From Spirochaetota bacterium (GTDB lineage Bacteria > Spirochaetota > UBA4802 > UBA5368), in NCBI GenBank assembly GCA_025457965.1, contig JALOTJ010000011.1, positions 1 to 44,124 on the forward strand: a DNA stretch of 44,124 nucleotides, in the 5' to 3' direction. Position numbers and translations under genes: made by a program. Under the pieces are notes generated by a model, which searched no databases, was not told the DNA's origin, and worked only from the letters and a program-made list of their open reading frames with translations. Positions 44,006 through 44,124 of this stretch are shown here, piece after piece; positions within the stretch are counted from its first letter, which is position 1; each line of letters begins with the position of its first letter.

Positions 44006-44124
44006 TTATTTTGAAATCATTTTCTTAATTTCTTCAACAGTCGGCACTTTGCCGGCCACCATGACCTCGCCGTCCACCACGAGTGCGGGCGTGATCATCA
44101 CCCCGTAGTTCATGATGTCTTTCA
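44006..44124 (-). CDS. Small thioredoxin-fold protein, C-terminal part (cut by window edge)
   Basis: The frame is open at the right edge and ends at a TAA (44006-44008 on the plus strand). The visible 39 or so residues read KDIMNYGVMITPALVVDG, then a short strand and a helix KVPTVEEIKKMISK. This is the C-terminal half of an MTH895-like Thioredoxin_3 protein, including the cis-proline at TPALVVDG. The CxxC half lies beyond the window. It is the most upstream visible gene of the minus-strand redox group. The 116 bases between it and the DGC gene hold a GC hairpin (43951-43968) without a T-run. Confidence 0.85.
   Translation of the reverse strand, partial: KDIMNYGVMITPALVVDGEVMVAGKVPTVEEIKKMISK

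Overview
This is a GC-rich, gene-dense bacterial chromosome segment with no rRNA, tRNA, CRISPR array or insertion sequence that I can see. No stretch longer than 300 bases lacks a gene; the largest gap is 3319-3561. The lineage is uncertain. An ileS-lspA pair, a small lipoprotein with a loose lipobox, a seven-helix AraC-type regulator, a multi-PAS hybrid kinase and a PilZ protein suggest a free-living Gram-negative bacterium. I lean weakly towards a spirochaete-like or deltaproteobacteria-like lineage, as a guess from gene content only.

Layout. (1) 1-3372: the 3' end of a ClC chloride channel with CBS domains, then leuS with an intrinsic terminator. (2) 3396-13294: a seven-gene sugar-acid cluster on the plus strand. 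It encodes a GPH-family sugar symporter, a large GH38/57-like putative glycosidase, a FrlC-like TIM-barrel epimerase, an L-fucose isomerase family protein, an SDR D-mannonate oxidoreductase, mannonate dehydratase UxuA and a LacI regulator. The promoter before the transporter holds an 18-bp perfect palindrome. (3) 13296-20537: mixed genes, including an HMGL-like (isopropylmalate/Re-citrate synthase type) enzyme fused to a Cache-like sensor domain, and an ATP-grasp protein fused to an FMN-dependent hydroxy-acid oxidase. (4) 20634-22905: pyrB-pyrC, with a consensus-like promoter very close to the pyrB start. (5) 22992-29732: signalling genes (PilZ, hybrid kinase, receiver-STAS protein, 7TM-AraC) and an RlmI-type methyltransferase. 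(6) 29832-35303: an acyl-CoA synthetase, a small anchored protein, an alpha/beta hydrolase, xseA, xseB and a lipoprotein. (7) 35300-38583: ileS-lspA on the minus strand. (8) 38785-44124: a minus-strand arsenic and thiol-redox island. It contains a DGC-domain protein, an exported thioredoxin-like protein, a CcdA-like transporter, arsR, acr3, a CGFC thioredoxin-fold protein, two different arsC genes and trxA, plus part of another small thioredoxin-fold protein at the right edge.

How genes work together. In the sugar cluster the symporter would import a glycoside or sugar acid and the glycosidase would cleave it. The isomerase and epimerase would feed the UxuB/UxuA route through mannonate to 2-keto-3-deoxygluconate. 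No uronate isomerase (UxaC), KDG kinase or KDPG aldolase is present. In the arsenic island ArsR would release its promoter on binding arsenite, ArsC would reduce arsenate with electrons from thioredoxin, and Acr3 would export arsenite. The CcdA/thioredoxin pair would carry reducing power across the membrane. All functions are inferred by reading the sequence and family memory; no database search was run.
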